A stretch of DNA of 64,000 bases from Actinopolymorpha pittospori (GTDB lineage: Bacteria > Actinomycetota > Actinomycetes > Propionibacteriales > Actinopolymorphaceae): contig NZ_JADBEM010000001.1 of assembly GCF_014873875.1 (NCBI RefSeq), positions 10,470,717 through 10,534,716 of the forward strand, given 5' to 3'. Below, piece after piece: positions 1-8,670 of the stretch (position 1 is the stretch's first letter; every line of letters begins with the position of its first letter). Made by a program: the position numbers and the translations under genes. The notes under the pieces were generated by a model. That model ran no database searches and was not told the origin of the DNA. It worked only from the letters and a program-made list of their open reading frames with translations.

Positions 1-1
1 C

Positions 2-55
2 GTCCAACCGAAGTCCTGGTGGGTCGACTTCACGAAGATCTGGGTGGAGGAGTAG
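2..55 (+). CDS. Solute-binding protein, C-terminal end only
   Basis: Only the last 17 codons are visible, reading VQPKSWWVDFTKIWVEE before a TAG stop. The frame stops two bases before the permease ATG at 58, so it is the upstream gene of the same operon. In this type of operon the gene before a DppB-type permease is usually the family 5 solute-binding lipoprotein, and the Trp/Lys-rich tail is compatible with that. The assignment rests on position rather than on any domain that can be seen here. Confidence 0.5.
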   Translation, partial: VQPKSWWVDFTKIWVEE

Positions 56-57
56 GC

Positions 58-1002
58 ATGCTGCGTATTGGACTTCGACGGGCGGCCATGGCGGTCCCCA
101 TCCTGCTCGGGGTCACCGTCATCGTGTTCCTCCTGATGACGGTCCTTCCCGGTGACCCGGCCGCCGCGTTCATCGGTGAGGCCACGTCCGCGCAGGAGAT
201 CGCGAAGATCCGGGACGAGCTGGGACTGAACGACCCGCTCTCGGTGCGTTACGCGCATTGGCTCGTCGACGCCGCCACCGGCGACCTCGGCTACTCGCCG
301 TACCGGCGGCGCGATGTGACCGACCTGCTCGCCCAGGCATGGATCAACACCGCCATCCTCGCCGGATGTTCGGCGGTGCTCGGCCTGGTGGGCGGCGTCG
401 TCCTGGGCTTCGCCGCAGGCGTTCGGCGGGGCCGGCTGACAGACCGGGTGATCTCCGCGGCGAGCCTGACCGGGCTGAGCATTCCCTCGTTCTTCGTGGC
501 GATCCTGATGCTCATCCTCTTCTCGGCGAAGCTCGGTGTCCTCCCCTCCGGGGGCGCGGTCCTCGACCAGGGGCCGCTGGTGTTCCTCCGGCATCTGCTG
601 ATGCCGATGGTCGCGGGGTCCCTCGCGACGATGGCGATCACGGCGCGGGTGACCCGGGCGAGCATCGTGCAGACCTACGCGGCGGACTTCGTCCAGACCC
701 TGCGGGCCAAGGGGCTGGGCACCGTCGAGATCCTCCGGCACGTCCTGAAGAACGCCATCTCGCCGGTGCTCACGACTTCCGGGCTGCAGATCGGTTACCT
801 GCTCGGAGGCTCGGTCCTCGTCGAGACGATCTTTCGGTGGCCGGGGATGGGCATGTTGGTCTTCAGCGCCATCAGCGCACGCGACCTGCTCGTGGTCCAG
901 GGCGCCACGCTCGTCATCGCGCTCACCTTCGTGTTGGTGAACCTGATCGTCGACCTGCTGCAAGCCACCATTGACCCCCGCCTGCGGCGGGCCGTCGCCT
1001 GA
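58..1002 (+). CDS. ABC transporter permease, DppB/OppB type
   Basis: This 314-residue protein is an inner-membrane channel subunit of a peptide/nickel/opine-type ABC importer. It has an N-terminal membrane segment (about residues 10-30), a PGDPA motif right after it as in DppB/GsiC proteins, further hydrophobic segments, and the permease EAA-type loop around TLRAKGLGTVEILRHVL that contacts the ATPase. The ATG at 58 is chosen over the one at 19 because GGAGGAG lies five bases before it and the earlier start would overlap the previous gene. The second permease follows 10 bp downstream, so the two form an operon. Confidence 0.93.
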   Translation: MLRIGLRRAAMAVPILLGVTVIVFLLMTVLPGDPAAAFIGEATSAQEIAKIRDELGLNDPLSVRYAHWLVDAATGDLGYSPYRRRDVTDLLAQAWINTAILAGCSAVLGLVGGVVLGFAAGVRRGRLTDRVISAASLTGLSIPSFFVAILMLILFSAKLGVLPSGGAVLDQGPLVFLRHLLMPMVAGSLATMAITARVTRASIVQTYAADFVQTLRAKGLGTVEILRHVLKNAISPVLTTSGLQIGYLLGGSVLVETIFRWPGMGMLVFSAISARDLLVVQGATLVIALTFVLVNLIVDLLQATIDPRLRRAVA

Positions 1003-1012
1003 GGGAGGAACC

Positions 1013-1933
1013 ATGGCTGTGAACGACGCGGCCCCTCGCACCGTCCAGTCGCTGCGGGAGGAGTGGCACCGCCAGGAGGTCGGTGTCCAGGTGCGGTCCT
1101 TCTGGTCGGAGACGGTCCGACGGTTCCTACGGAACCGAGCCGGGGTGGTCGCCCTGGTCGTGCTGCTCCTGCTCATCGGCTCGGCCGTCCTCGCGCCCCT
1201 GTTGACGTCGTACGACCCACTCATCGGGCGACCGGTGGAACGCCTGCAGGGCCCGTTCAGTCCCGGCCACCTCCTCGGCACCGACGAGCAGGGCCGCGAC
1301 ATGCTGGCACGTCTCCTCTACGGCGGCCGGCTTTCCCTCGCCGCTGGGTTCGTCCCGCCGGTGGCGGCGACCATGATCGGAACCCTGATCGGCACCTGGG
1401 CCGGGTTCGTGGGCGGCGCGACCGGCGCGGTCCTGATGCGGATCATGGACATGCTGTACGCGTTCCCCGCGATCCTGCTGGCCATCGCGGTCGGCGCGTC
1501 ACTTGGACCGGGCCTGCTGAACTCCATCGTCGCGGTCACGATCGTGTTCGTTCCGCCCGTCGCCCGGGTCGCGGAGTCGGCCACCCGCGAGGTGGCCACC
1601 CAGGAGTACATGGAGGCGGCGCGGCTGACCGGCGCACGACGTTTCACGCTGGTGCGGACCCAACTACTGCCGAACGTCCTCAACAACATCATCGTCTACG
1701 CCTCCGGCTTGGTGGGCGTCGCCATGATCGTCGCCGCGAGTCTCAGCTTCCTCGGGCTGGGTTCACAACCGCCCGCCCCTGAGTGGGGCGCCATGTTGAA
1801 CAGCCTGCGGGGTGCGATCTATGCCGCTCCCGCGGTGGTCGCCCTCCCCGGACTGTTCATCTTCGTCACCTCGGTTGCCTTCAACACCGCGAGCGACGCG
1901 TTACGCGAGGCGATGGACTCCAGGCTCGACTAG
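1013..1933 (+). CDS. ABC transporter permease, DppC/OppC type
   Basis: This 306-residue protein is the second channel subunit, pairing with the permease encoded at 58-1002. It shows the DppC N-terminal extension ending in RNRAGVVAL, the GTDEQGRDMLARLLYG signature after the first membrane segment, and the EAA loop EAARLTGARRFTLVRTQLLP. The ATG at 1013 follows GGGAGGAACC; a longer reading from 971 would overlap the upstream permease without its own ribosome site. It sits between the DppB-type permease and the ATPase gene with short gaps. Confidence 0.93.
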   Translation: MAVNDAAPRTVQSLREEWHRQEVGVQVRSFWSETVRRFLRNRAGVVALVVLLLLIGSAVLAPLLTSYDPLIGRPVERLQGPFSPGHLLGTDEQGRDMLARLLYGGRLSLAAGFVPPVAATMIGTLIGTWAGFVGGATGAVLMRIMDMLYAFPAILLAIAVGASLGPGLLNSIVAVTIVFVPPVARVAESATREVATQEYMEAARLTGARRFTLVRTQLLPNVLNNIIVYASGLVGVAMIVAASLSFLGLGSQPPAPEWGAMLNSLRGAIYAAPAVVALPGLFIFVTSVAFNTASDALREAMDSRLD

Positions 1934-1989
1934 GACGTTCACCTCAGAGCCCCGCCCTCAACCGGTACCGCCCGAAGGAGGAACAACCG

Positions 1990-3009
1990 ATGCCAACCAC
2001 CGACACCGCCCCGACGCCGGGCACCGCCCCCGACCCGCTGGTGGAGCTGGACCGCATCGTCAAGTCGTTCAGTGTCAAGGTCGGCCTGCGCCGGGCGCGG
2101 GTCTCCGCGGTGGACCAGGTCACCCTGGTCGTACCCGAGGGAGCCACGCTGGGGATCGTCGGCGAGTCCGGCTGCGGGAAGTCCACGCTCGCCAGGGTCG
2201 TGCTCGGCCTGCACACCCTCGACAACGGTCAGATCAGCTTCGACGGCCAGGCCCTCGCCAAACGACGGCGCCCCCGCAGGATCGTCGAACAGATGCAGAT
2301 GGTCTTCCAGGACCCCTACTCCGCCCTCAACCCCCGGGCGTCGGTCGGAGAGTCGATCGCGTTTCCGCTCCGTGTCCAGGGTGTGGGAAAGCAGGAGGTT
2401 CGGCAGCGGGTCGCGAAGGTCCTCGAGGACGTCGGGCTGCACCCCAACTACGGCGGCTACTACCCACACCAACTCAGCGGTGGCCAGCGCCAGCGCGTCA
2501 ACATCGCACGGGCGCTCGCCCTGCAACCACGGCTGATCGTGCTCGACGAGGCCGTCTCCGCACTCGACAAGTCGATCCAGGCGCAGATCCTGAACCTGCT
2601 GAAGGATCTTCAGGCGGAGTACAACCTCACCTACGTGTTCATCAGCCACGACCTGAACGTCGTGGAGTACATGAGCGACCAGGTCGCCGTCATGTATCTC
2701 GGTCAGGTCGTGGAGCTGTGTCCCGCCGAGGATCTCTACCGACAACCTCTGCACCCCTACAGTCAGGCACTCCTGGCCTCGATACCAGTCCTGGATCCAG
2801 GTCGCCGATCCAGCGACGAGGCGGGCCTGCGCGGTGAGATGCCAAGCCCACTGAACCCGCCGAGTGGGTGCCGGTTCCGTACCCGCTGCGCCTTCGCGAT
2901 GGACGTGTGCGCGCAGCAAACGCCCGTCCTAACCAGGGCCGACGACGAGCACATGGTCGGGTGCCACCTCTACGCCCACGGAAGCCCCGAGCCCAACCAC
3001 GGAGGATGA
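1990..3009 (+). CDS. ABC transporter ATP-binding protein, DppF/OppF type
   Basis: This 339-residue ATPase energises the importer encoded just upstream. Visible motifs are Walker A GESGCGKST, signature LSGGQRQR, Walker B LIVLDEAVSALD and the H-loop FISHDL. The C-terminal oligopeptide-transporter extension carries the CRFRTRC cysteine segment that is typical of DppD/DppF proteins. GAAGGAGGAACAACCG precedes the ATG. Importers of this class normally use two ATPases; only the F-type is present downstream of the permeases, so a D-type partner must lie outside the window or be absent. Confidence 0.92.
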   Translation: MPTTDTAPTPGTAPDPLVELDRIVKSFSVKVGLRRARVSAVDQVTLVVPEGATLGIVGESGCGKSTLARVVLGLHTLDNGQISFDGQALAKRRRPRRIVEQMQMVFQDPYSALNPRASVGESIAFPLRVQGVGKQEVRQRVAKVLEDVGLHPNYGGYYPHQLSGGQRQRVNIARALALQPRLIVLDEAVSALDKSIQAQILNLLKDLQAEYNLTYVFISHDLNVVEYMSDQVAVMYLGQVVELCPAEDLYRQPLHPYSQALLASIPVLDPGRRSSDEAGLRGEMPSPLNPPSGCRFRTRCAFAMDVCAQQTPVLTRADDEHMVGCHLYAHGSPEPNHGG

Positions 3010-3010
3010 C

Positions 3011-3205
3011 ATGGACCCCCTCAGCAGCGCCGAAGCCGTCAAGGTGCTCCTGGCAACGGCGCGCCTCACCGTTTCCCCCGACGAGTTCGACCGCCTGGTC
3101 GGTGTCTATCCGCTCCTTCGGGCACAGGCCGACGGTCTGTACATGCCCGAACTCGAGTCGGAGGATCCCGCGCTGTCGTTCGATCCCACCGTCGCTCACG
3201 CATGA
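3011..3205 (+). CDS. AtzG-like small subunit (DUF4089-type) of amidase
   Basis: This is a 64-residue acidic protein lying between the ATPase and an amidase. It starts one base after the ATPase stop, with GGAGG inside the stop region, and overlaps a possible amidase ATG by 4 bp. Its C-terminal half (LRAQADGLYMPELESEDPAL, then SFDP) resembles the pattern in AtzG/DUF4089 proteins, where a short helix is followed by acidic residues and a Pro/Phe end. AtzG-type proteins form a complex with AtzE amidases. The family call is by pattern and context, not by a search. Confidence 0.6.
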   Translation: MDPLSSAEAVKVLLATARLTVSPDEFDRLVGVYPLLRAQADGLYMPELESEDPALSFDPTVAHA

Positions 3206-3249
3206 CGTCACCCGGCGACCGGCCGACCTCACCCACGATCGGAGTATCG

Positions 3250-4662
3250 ATGCCACAGGAACTCCCCCTGACCATCAGGGATGCCGCCGCAGCGTTGCGT
3301 TCGGGCACGTTGAACTCGGTCGAACTCACCACCGGAATCCTCAAGCGGGTCAGCGCTCTCAACGAGGCGGTCGGCGCCTACGTCACCGTCATGGAGGAGA
3401 GCGCTTTGGAGGCTGCGACCGCGGCCGACCAGGCGTTCACAGGCGGCGTCGACGCCGGACCCCTGCAGGGAATCCCGTTGGCCGTCAAGGACATCATCGC
3501 CACCAAGGACGCACCGACGACCGCCAACAGCCGGGTGCTGGACCCGGAATGGGGCAAGGGGGTGGACGCGCCGGTCGTGGCCCGGCTTCGCGACGCCGGA
3601 GCGGTGGTCGTCGGCAAGAGCACGACGAGCGAGTTCGCTCTTGGCCTTCCCGATCCGGAGAAGGGCTTCCCCGTTCCGCGCAATCCGTGGAACACCGCCC
3701 ACACGGCGGGCGGCTCCAGCTCCGGCACCGGCATCGCCGTCGCCGCCGGACTGGCGTTGGGAGGGCTCGGCACCGACACCGGCGGGTCGGTCCGGTTCCC
3801 GGCCGCGATGAACGGACACACCGGGTTGAAGGTGACCTTCGGGCGGGTCCCCAAGAACGACGTCGTGCCCCTCGGCTACACCCTCGACTCGATCGGGCCA
3901 ATGGCCCGAAGCGCCCACGACTGCGCGGTCATGCTTGAGGTGATGGCGGGCTACGACCCGGGCGACTCCTATGCCGCGGGGGTGGAGGTTCCCCCGTACT
4001 CCGCCGCGTTGACCGGGACCTTGGAGGGAGTCAGGGTCGGTGTGCCGATTCCGTACTTCTTCGACGCCGAGGGGCTCGACGACGAGGTACGCGACGCGGT
4101 ATTCGCCGCCGTGGAGGTCCTGCGGGGAGCTGGCGCATCGGTCGCCGAGACGGTGGTGCCGTACGCACGACAGGCCAAGGAAGCCAACAGCATCACCATG
4201 GCGGGTGAGTCCTACGCCTACCACCGCGACAACCTCGTCCATCGCTGGACCCACTATGGGCGCTTCACTCGGCTCAGTCTCGGCCGTGGTGCCCTGTTCA
4301 CGGCCGGGGACTACGCCCAGGCGCAGCGGTTCCGCTCCTTCTTCCGGCGGGCGGTCGCGGAGGTGTTCTCGTCGTTCGACGTTCTGGTCACCCCCACGTG
4401 GGCGAAGCCGGCGCCCCGCAGTGAGGAGATGTCGGCCGAGGCGATGGTGACCGCGCCGAGCTTCACCGGGCCGTGGAATCTCACCGGCCTCCCGGCTGCG
4501 GCCGTGCCCTGTGGCTTCAGCTCCTCGATCCTCCCCATCTCCATGCAGATCGTCGGAAAGCCGTTCACCGAGGCGACCGTGCTCAGAGTGGCCGACGCCT
4601 ACCAACGGCAGACCGACTGGCACCTACGTGTTCCACCGCTCGCGGTTCAGGCCGCCGCCTGA
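3250..4662 (+). CDS. Amidase, amidase-signature family (AtzE/GatA-like)
   Basis: This 470-residue enzyme hydrolyses an amide or carbamoyl bond. The Ser-cisSer-Lys triad is visible: the lysine in GIPLAVKDIIATKDAP, and the Gly/Ser-rich signature GGSSSGTGIAVAAGLALGG followed by GTDTGGSVRFPAAMNG, which holds the nucleophile. The ATG at 3250 has GGAG five bases upstream; an in-frame ATG at 3202 overlaps the stop of the small AtzG-like gene and would add 16 residues by translational coupling. With the small subunit and the importer upstream, it probably degrades an imported amide compound. The substrate cannot be told from the sequence. Confidence 0.9.
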   Translation: MPQELPLTIRDAAAALRSGTLNSVELTTGILKRVSALNEAVGAYVTVMEESALEAATAADQAFTGGVDAGPLQGIPLAVKDIIATKDAPTTANSRVLDPEWGKGVDAPVVARLRDAGAVVVGKSTTSEFALGLPDPEKGFPVPRNPWNTAHTAGGSSSGTGIAVAAGLALGGLGTDTGGSVRFPAAMNGHTGLKVTFGRVPKNDVVPLGYTLDSIGPMARSAHDCAVMLEVMAGYDPGDSYAAGVEVPPYSAALTGTLEGVRVGVPIPYFFDAEGLDDEVRDAVFAAVEVLRGAGASVAETVVPYARQAKEANSITMAGESYAYHRDNLVHRWTHYGRFTRLSLGRGALFTAGDYAQAQRFRSFFRRAVAEVFSSFDVLVTPTWAKPAPRSEEMSAEAMVTAPSFTGPWNLTGLPAAAVPCGFSSSILPISMQIVGKPFTEATVLRVADAYQRQTDWHLRVPPLAVQAAA

Positions 4663-4681
4663 CCGTTGCCCGCAGACGCGT

Positions 4682-4732
4682 CCGGTCGCGCTCCGGAGCC
4701 GAGCTTCGTTGCTCGACCCCGGGCGCGACCGG
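4682..4732 (-). terminator. Conserved 3' hairpin, copy 1
   Basis: An imperfect stem-loop: CCGGTCGCG at 4682-4690 pairs with CGCGACCGG at 4724-4732, with GAGC/GCTC near the tip. It lies between the convergent amidase and beta-helix gene 1, so it may stop transcription from both sides. The transcript of the beta-helix gene carries ACAACTGAA (complement of 4748-4756) between the stop codon and the hairpin, as in most other copies of this element. Confidence 0.75.
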
Positions 4733-4783
4733 ACCGGATGTGCGTTGTTCAGTTGTCGCTGTCCGAGGTACCTGTCGCGGGGA

Positions 4784-6319
4784 TCAGCCGAAGCAGTTAG
4801 GAACCTCCTCGAACTCCGGCCCGTCAGCACAGTTGGTCGGGCGGTTCTTGATGATCGTCGACTCGTCGTCCACGAAGACGTTGTCGTTGGTGGTCGCGAG
4901 GCCACCAGGCGGCTCGGTCGAGGCGTTCTCGACGACCCGGGTGTCCCTCAGGGTGAGGCGGCCGTTGGCGATGTTGACGATTCCGCCGCCCACCGCGTCG
5001 TCACCGAAGGCGGTGTTCTGCTTGACCTCGCTGTCACGCAGGACGAACTCGCCGCTGTTGAAGACACCACCGTCTTGGGTGAGGGCCTTGTTCTCGTTGA
5101 TCTCGCTCTTCTCGACCACGACCTCGCCACCGAGGTTGAAGGCACCGCCGCCGCTCTCGGACGCGGTGTTGTGCTTGACCACGCTGTCACGCACAAAGGT
5201 GGTCGATCCGCCGTTCCAGAACCCACCGCCGTCGTTGCCGGCGGTGTTGTCGGTCAGGGCGCTGCCCTTGATCTCGGTGATGGTGTCGGCACCGGAGGTG
5301 AAGACGCCACCGCCGGCCGTGAGCGCGTCGTTGTCGTCCACCTTGGTGTCGGTCACCTTGGCGACGCCGCGGAAGTTCGCGAGCGCGCCACCCAGGTCAG
5401 CGCTGTTGCGGTCCAGTCGGGCGTCCTCGACGGTGAGGGACCCGACGTTGTAGATCGCGCCGCCGTTGTCCTCGGCACTATTGTTGGTGATCTTCGTGGC
5501 GCCGTCCCGGACACCATCCTTGCCGTAGCTGTCCTCGGTGCTGTCGGTGCTGTCGGTGCTGTCGGTGCTGTCGGTGCCGTCCTTGCCCGACCAGTCGTCG
5601 CCGTGGTCGTCCTTCTTGCCGTCGTCCTTCGGGTCGTCCTTGCGATTCTCGTCACCGAGGATCCTGGTGACGCCACGATTGGCGATCGCACCGCCGTTGG
5701 AACTGGACCGGTTGAGGGCGAACGTGCTGTCCTCGACGCTCGCCCGACCGCCCTCCCGAACGAGCAGACCACCGCCGCCATGGTCGCTTCGCGTGTCGCC
5801 ACCCTTGACGGTCAGGTCACGCAGGGTCAGGTTGCCACCTTCGCCGACGGTGAAGATGCGGAACGGGTCGGCGTTGGCCGCACGCACGATGGTCGCACCG
5901 TTTCCGTTGATGCTGACCCGTTCTTTGATCTCTGGAAGGCCGCTGCGGCTGTCGGTGTCGTCGTACGCGGTCAGGGTGTAGGTGCACTTGGGGTCGAGTT
6001 CGAGCTTCTGTCCCCCCTTGGCGTTGGCGCGGACGATCGCCTCGATCAGGTCGTCGGAATCGCAGGGCACCTCCCTGACGTCCTCTTTGCCGTCCTTGCC
6101 GTCCTTCCAGTCCTCACCTGCGTCGTCGGAGCCTCCGTCGGCCGCCGGACGTGCGATCGACTGGCCGGCCGGTCCGTGCACGTCGACCAGCCCACTCAGG
6201 CCGGCCGTGGGTCCGACAGCAGCCACCACACTTACCGCCGCCAGGCCGCTTGCGCCGATCAGGCCTCCGACCGCGGCCTGATACCAGCGTCTCTTCCTGT
6301 GTTCCGAACCGAACTCCAT
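4784..6319 (-). CDS. Secreted right-handed beta-helix protein, array member 1
   Basis: This 511-residue protein has a basic RKRRWY leader and a hydrophobic stretch (about 14-36), which suggests export. A domain with C86 and C112 (KLELDPKCTYTLTA) precedes parallel beta-helix rungs rich in GGAI/GGG turns (about 130-490). A low-complexity insert at about 222-272 contains KDD blocks and four Ser-Thr-Asp repeats. The protein ends with NRPTNC...VPNCFG (C497, C509), a likely helix cap. The ATG at 6319 is chosen because GGGGGACGG precedes it in all close paralogues. The role is unknown; a cell-surface or extracellular adhesive role is an inference from the fold. Confidence 0.85.
   Translation of the reverse strand: MEFGSEHRKRRWYQAAVGGLIGASGLAAVSVVAAVGPTAGLSGLVDVHGPAGQSIARPAADGGSDDAGEDWKDGKDGKEDVREVPCDSDDLIEAIVRANAKGGQKLELDPKCTYTLTAYDDTDSRSGLPEIKERVSINGNGATIVRAANADPFRIFTVGEGGNLTLRDLTVKGGDTRSDHGGGGLLVREGGRASVEDSTFALNRSSSNGGAIANRGVTRILGDENRKDDPKDDGKKDDHGDDWSGKDGTDSTDSTDSTDSTEDSYGKDGVRDGATKITNNSAEDNGGAIYNVGSLTVEDARLDRNSADLGGALANFRGVAKVTDTKVDDNDALTAGGGVFTSGADTITEIKGSALTDNTAGNDGGGFWNGGSTTFVRDSVVKHNTASESGGGAFNLGGEVVVEKSEINENKALTQDGGVFNSGEFVLRDSEVKQNTAFGDDAVGGGIVNIANGRLTLRDTRVVENASTEPPGGLATTNDNVFVDDESTIIKNRPTNCADGPEFEEVPNCFG
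5541..5576 (-). repeat. 9-bp tandem repeat, 4 copies, in beta-helix gene 1
   Basis: The unit CTGTCGGTG is present four times head to tail inside the coding sequence of beta-helix gene 1 and encodes Ser-Thr-Asp repeats. It keeps the reading frame, so slippage would change the length of the insert without breaking the gene. Confidence 0.9.
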
Positions 6320-6354
6320 AACCGTCCCCCGATTTTGGAACTGCGGACACCGAC

Positions 6355-6416
6355 ACGTTATTAGGCCCCCGTAATCAACTCCCGGGAAATCGTCGGATCG
6401 GCTCTTCTGCATTACC
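6355..6416 (-). promoter_or_regulatory. Shared array promoter, gene 1
   Basis: On the minus strand, box GGTAATGC (6409-6416) is followed after 26 nt by GGAGTT (6377-6382), then 19 nt containing CCTAATA, then CGT (6355-6357). The GGAGTT-N19-CGT layout resembles promoters of ECF sigma factors; the upstream box may bind an activator. The same arrangement recurs before the other array genes. Confidence 0.6.
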
Positions 6417-6551
6417 GGGAAGAAAAGGTGACGACAATTCTCCTGACCGCTGACAGGGAACAATCGGCGCACCGCCCGTCATTGCTCCCCTGGTTTTGGG
6501 TGACCGACCGAACATGTGCCTGACACACCGGCGAGTTCGCACAAACAGAAT

Positions 6552-6600
6552 CCGGTCGCGCACCGGAACCGAGCTGAGGCTCGATCCCGGGCGCGACCGG
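6552..6600 (-). terminator. Conserved 3' hairpin, copy 2
   Basis: CCGGTCGCG (6552-6560) pairs with CGCGACCGG (6592-6600), with a GAGC/GCTC inner stem. It lies 3' of beta-helix gene 2 and 5' of the promoter of gene 1, so it would insulate the two transcription units. ACAACTGAA lies between the stop codon and the hairpin. Confidence 0.75.
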
Positions 6601-6668
6601 AGAGATGTGTGCGCTGTTCAGTTGTGTCGTTCACCGGCCGCGGTGCGAGTCCCGGCCGGCCCGTGGAA

Positions 6669-8321
6669 TCATCCGAAGCAGTTCGGGACCTCCTCGAAAA
6701 TCGGCCCGTCGGCGCAGTTGGTCGGACGGTTCTTGATGATCACCGACTCGTCGTCCACGAAGACGTCGTCCAGAGCCGCGATGCCACCAGGTGGCTCCGT
6801 CGACGCGTTCTCGATGACCCGCGTGTCGGTCAGGCGCAGGTCGCCGCTCACGTGGAAGATGCCGCCACCGACAGCACCCACGCCGAAGGCGGTGTTGCGA
6901 TTGACCTCGCTGCGACGCAGGACGAGATCGCCCAGCGCGTTCGCCGCGCCTCCGCCGTCGCCGGTGAGGGCCTTGTTCTCGTTGATCTCGCTCTTCTCGA
7001 CAACCGCCTCACCACCGATCTGCTGGAGCCCGCCGGCGTCGTCCCGTGCGGTGTTGTGCTTGATCTTGGTGTCGCGGACGTAGAGCGACGCGGCGCCGTT
7101 CCAGACACCGCCGCCGTCCTCGCCGGCGTTGTTGTTGGTCACCGAGCTCTTGTCGATCTGGGTGATCGTGCCCGCGTTGATGGAGGCGACGCCGCCACCG
7201 ACCCCGAGTGCCTGGTTACCGTCGATCTTCGTCTTGGTCACCTTCGCGACGCCGGCGACGTGCAGCAGTGCCCCGCCCGCGTCTTCGGTGTCGTTGCGGG
7301 TCAGCTTCGCCTTCTCCACCGTCAAGGACCCGGCGTTGAAGACCGCACCGCCACCGTCCTCCGCGTTGTTGAAGGTGAGCTTGCTCGCGCCGTCCCGAGA
7401 ACCGTCCTTGTCGTCGTATGAGGAGTCGTCCTCGTACTCCTTCTTGTTGCCGTACTCCTTCTCGTCGCCCTTGCCGGGGTCGTCCTTCTTGGGGTCGTCC
7501 TTCTTCGGGTCGTCCTTGTGGTCGTCGGACTTCTCACCGACGATCCTGGTGATGCCGAGGTTGCTGACGGCACCGCCGACCGAGTCGGTCCGGTTGAGGG
7601 TGAAGGTGCTTCCCTCCACCGTCGCGCGGCCGCCCTCCTGGACCAGCAGCGCACCGCCCCCGAGGTCGCCGCGAGCGTCGCCGCCCTTGACCTTGAGGTC
7701 GCTGAGTGTCAGGTCACCACCGACCCCGACGGTGAAGATGCGGAACGGAGCCGCGTTGGCCGCGCGCACGATGGTCGCACCGTTTCCGTTGATCTTGACC
7801 CGGCCGAGGATCTCCGGCAGGCCGGTCACCTCGCCCATGTCGTTCTCGATGTCGTCGTAGGCGGTGAGGGTGTAGGTGCACTTGGGCTCGAGTTCCAGCT
7901 TGGCGCTGCCCTCGGCGTTGGCGTGGACGAGCGCGGCGATCAGCTCGTCGGGGTCACAGCGCACCTTGATGTCCCGGTGCTCCTTCCCCTTCTCGCCGTC
8001 CTTCCCCTTGTCGCCGTCCTTGCCGTCCTTGCCGTCCTTGCCATCCTTGGCCCAGTCGTCCTTGCCCGAGCTTCCGCCTTCCTCACCGTTGTCGCCGTCA
8101 TTGCCAGCACTCCGACCGTCGGCCTGCTCCTTGGAGCCGCCGTCGACCGGCGGACGCGCCACCGTCCGCCCCGAGGAAGACTGCCGATCAGCGGGATTAG
8201 ACGTGCCCGCATCGGGCGTGACCATCGTCATCACACCCACCGCCGCCAGGCCACTCGCGCCGACCAGACCGCCGACGGCGGCCATGTACCAGCGTCTTTT
8301 TCTGCGTGAGCCAAACTCCAT
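6669..8321 (-). CDS. Secreted right-handed beta-helix protein, array member 2
   Basis: At 550 residues this is the longest array member. It has the shared leader (MEFGSRRKRRWYMAAVGG) and then a long disordered linker rich in KDG/KGKDGEK units before the CDPDELIAAL...EPKC domain. The beta-helix rungs are interrupted after VTRIVG by a KDDPKKDDPKKDD-type insert that also contains Tyr/Glu-rich KEYG and KEYEDD segments. The end is NRPTNC...VPNCFG. Its own promoter and hairpin flank it. The linker resembles the collagen-like linkers of some surface proteins in composition only; it is not a strict Gly-X-Y repeat. Confidence 0.85.
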   Translation of the reverse strand: MEFGSRRKRRWYMAAVGGLVGASGLAAVGVMTMVTPDAGTSNPADRQSSSGRTVARPPVDGGSKEQADGRSAGNDGDNGEEGGSSGKDDWAKDGKDGKDGKDGDKGKDGEKGKEHRDIKVRCDPDELIAALVHANAEGSAKLELEPKCTYTLTAYDDIENDMGEVTGLPEILGRVKINGNGATIVRAANAAPFRIFTVGVGGDLTLSDLKVKGGDARGDLGGGALLVQEGGRATVEGSTFTLNRTDSVGGAVSNLGITRIVGEKSDDHKDDPKKDDPKKDDPGKGDEKEYGNKKEYEDDSSYDDKDGSRDGASKLTFNNAEDGGGAVFNAGSLTVEKAKLTRNDTEDAGGALLHVAGVAKVTKTKIDGNQALGVGGGVASINAGTITQIDKSSVTNNNAGEDGGGVWNGAASLYVRDTKIKHNTARDDAGGLQQIGGEAVVEKSEINENKALTGDGGGAANALGDLVLRRSEVNRNTAFGVGAVGGGIFHVSGDLRLTDTRVIENASTEPPGGIAALDDVFVDDESVIIKNRPTNCADGPIFEEVPNCFG

Positions 8322-8358
8322 AACCGTCCCCCGAAATTGGAAGGTGCGGACAATGGCT

Positions 8359-8419
8359 ACGCTATTAGTCGCCAGTATTCAACTCCAACGAATCGGCGGA
8401 TTCGCGCTATTGCAATACC
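8359..8419 (-). promoter_or_regulatory. Shared array promoter, gene 2
   Basis: Box GGTATTGC (complement of 8412-8419), 25 nt, GGAGTT (8381-8386), 19 nt with ACTAATA, then CGT (8359-8361). It matches the gene 1 promoter in order and spacing. Confidence 0.6.
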
Positions 8420-8568
8420 TGATTTCCTATCCGAACGGCATTTTCCAAACCGGACAACAGGTCCGAACAAGTCTGTCCCGGGCCAGCCACGGTGTGCACT
8501 CTCAGAAGCTGTCCGACGCAAACTGAAAGGAGCCGACATTCCTTGGGGCAAGGGCCCAGAACACGGAT

Positions 8569-8618
8569 CCGGTCGCGCACCGGAGCCGAGCTTTGTGCTC
8601 GACCCCGGGCGCGACCGG
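8569..8618 (-). terminator. Conserved 3' hairpin, copy 3
   Basis: CCGGTCGCG (8569-8577) pairs with CGCGACCGG (8610-8618), with GAGC/GCTC closer to the loop. It lies 3' of beta-helix gene 3 with the same ACAACTGAA motif between stop codon and stem. Confidence 0.75.
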
Positions 8619-8670
8619 AATGGGACTTCCGTTGTTCAGTTGTGTCCGTCGACCTGACGGACCCTGAGGA

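Noticed and set aside
3229..4623. Minus-strand frame of about 460 codons opposite the amidase
   Set aside because: The amidase on the plus strand has its full signature; the antisense frame has no recognisable features.
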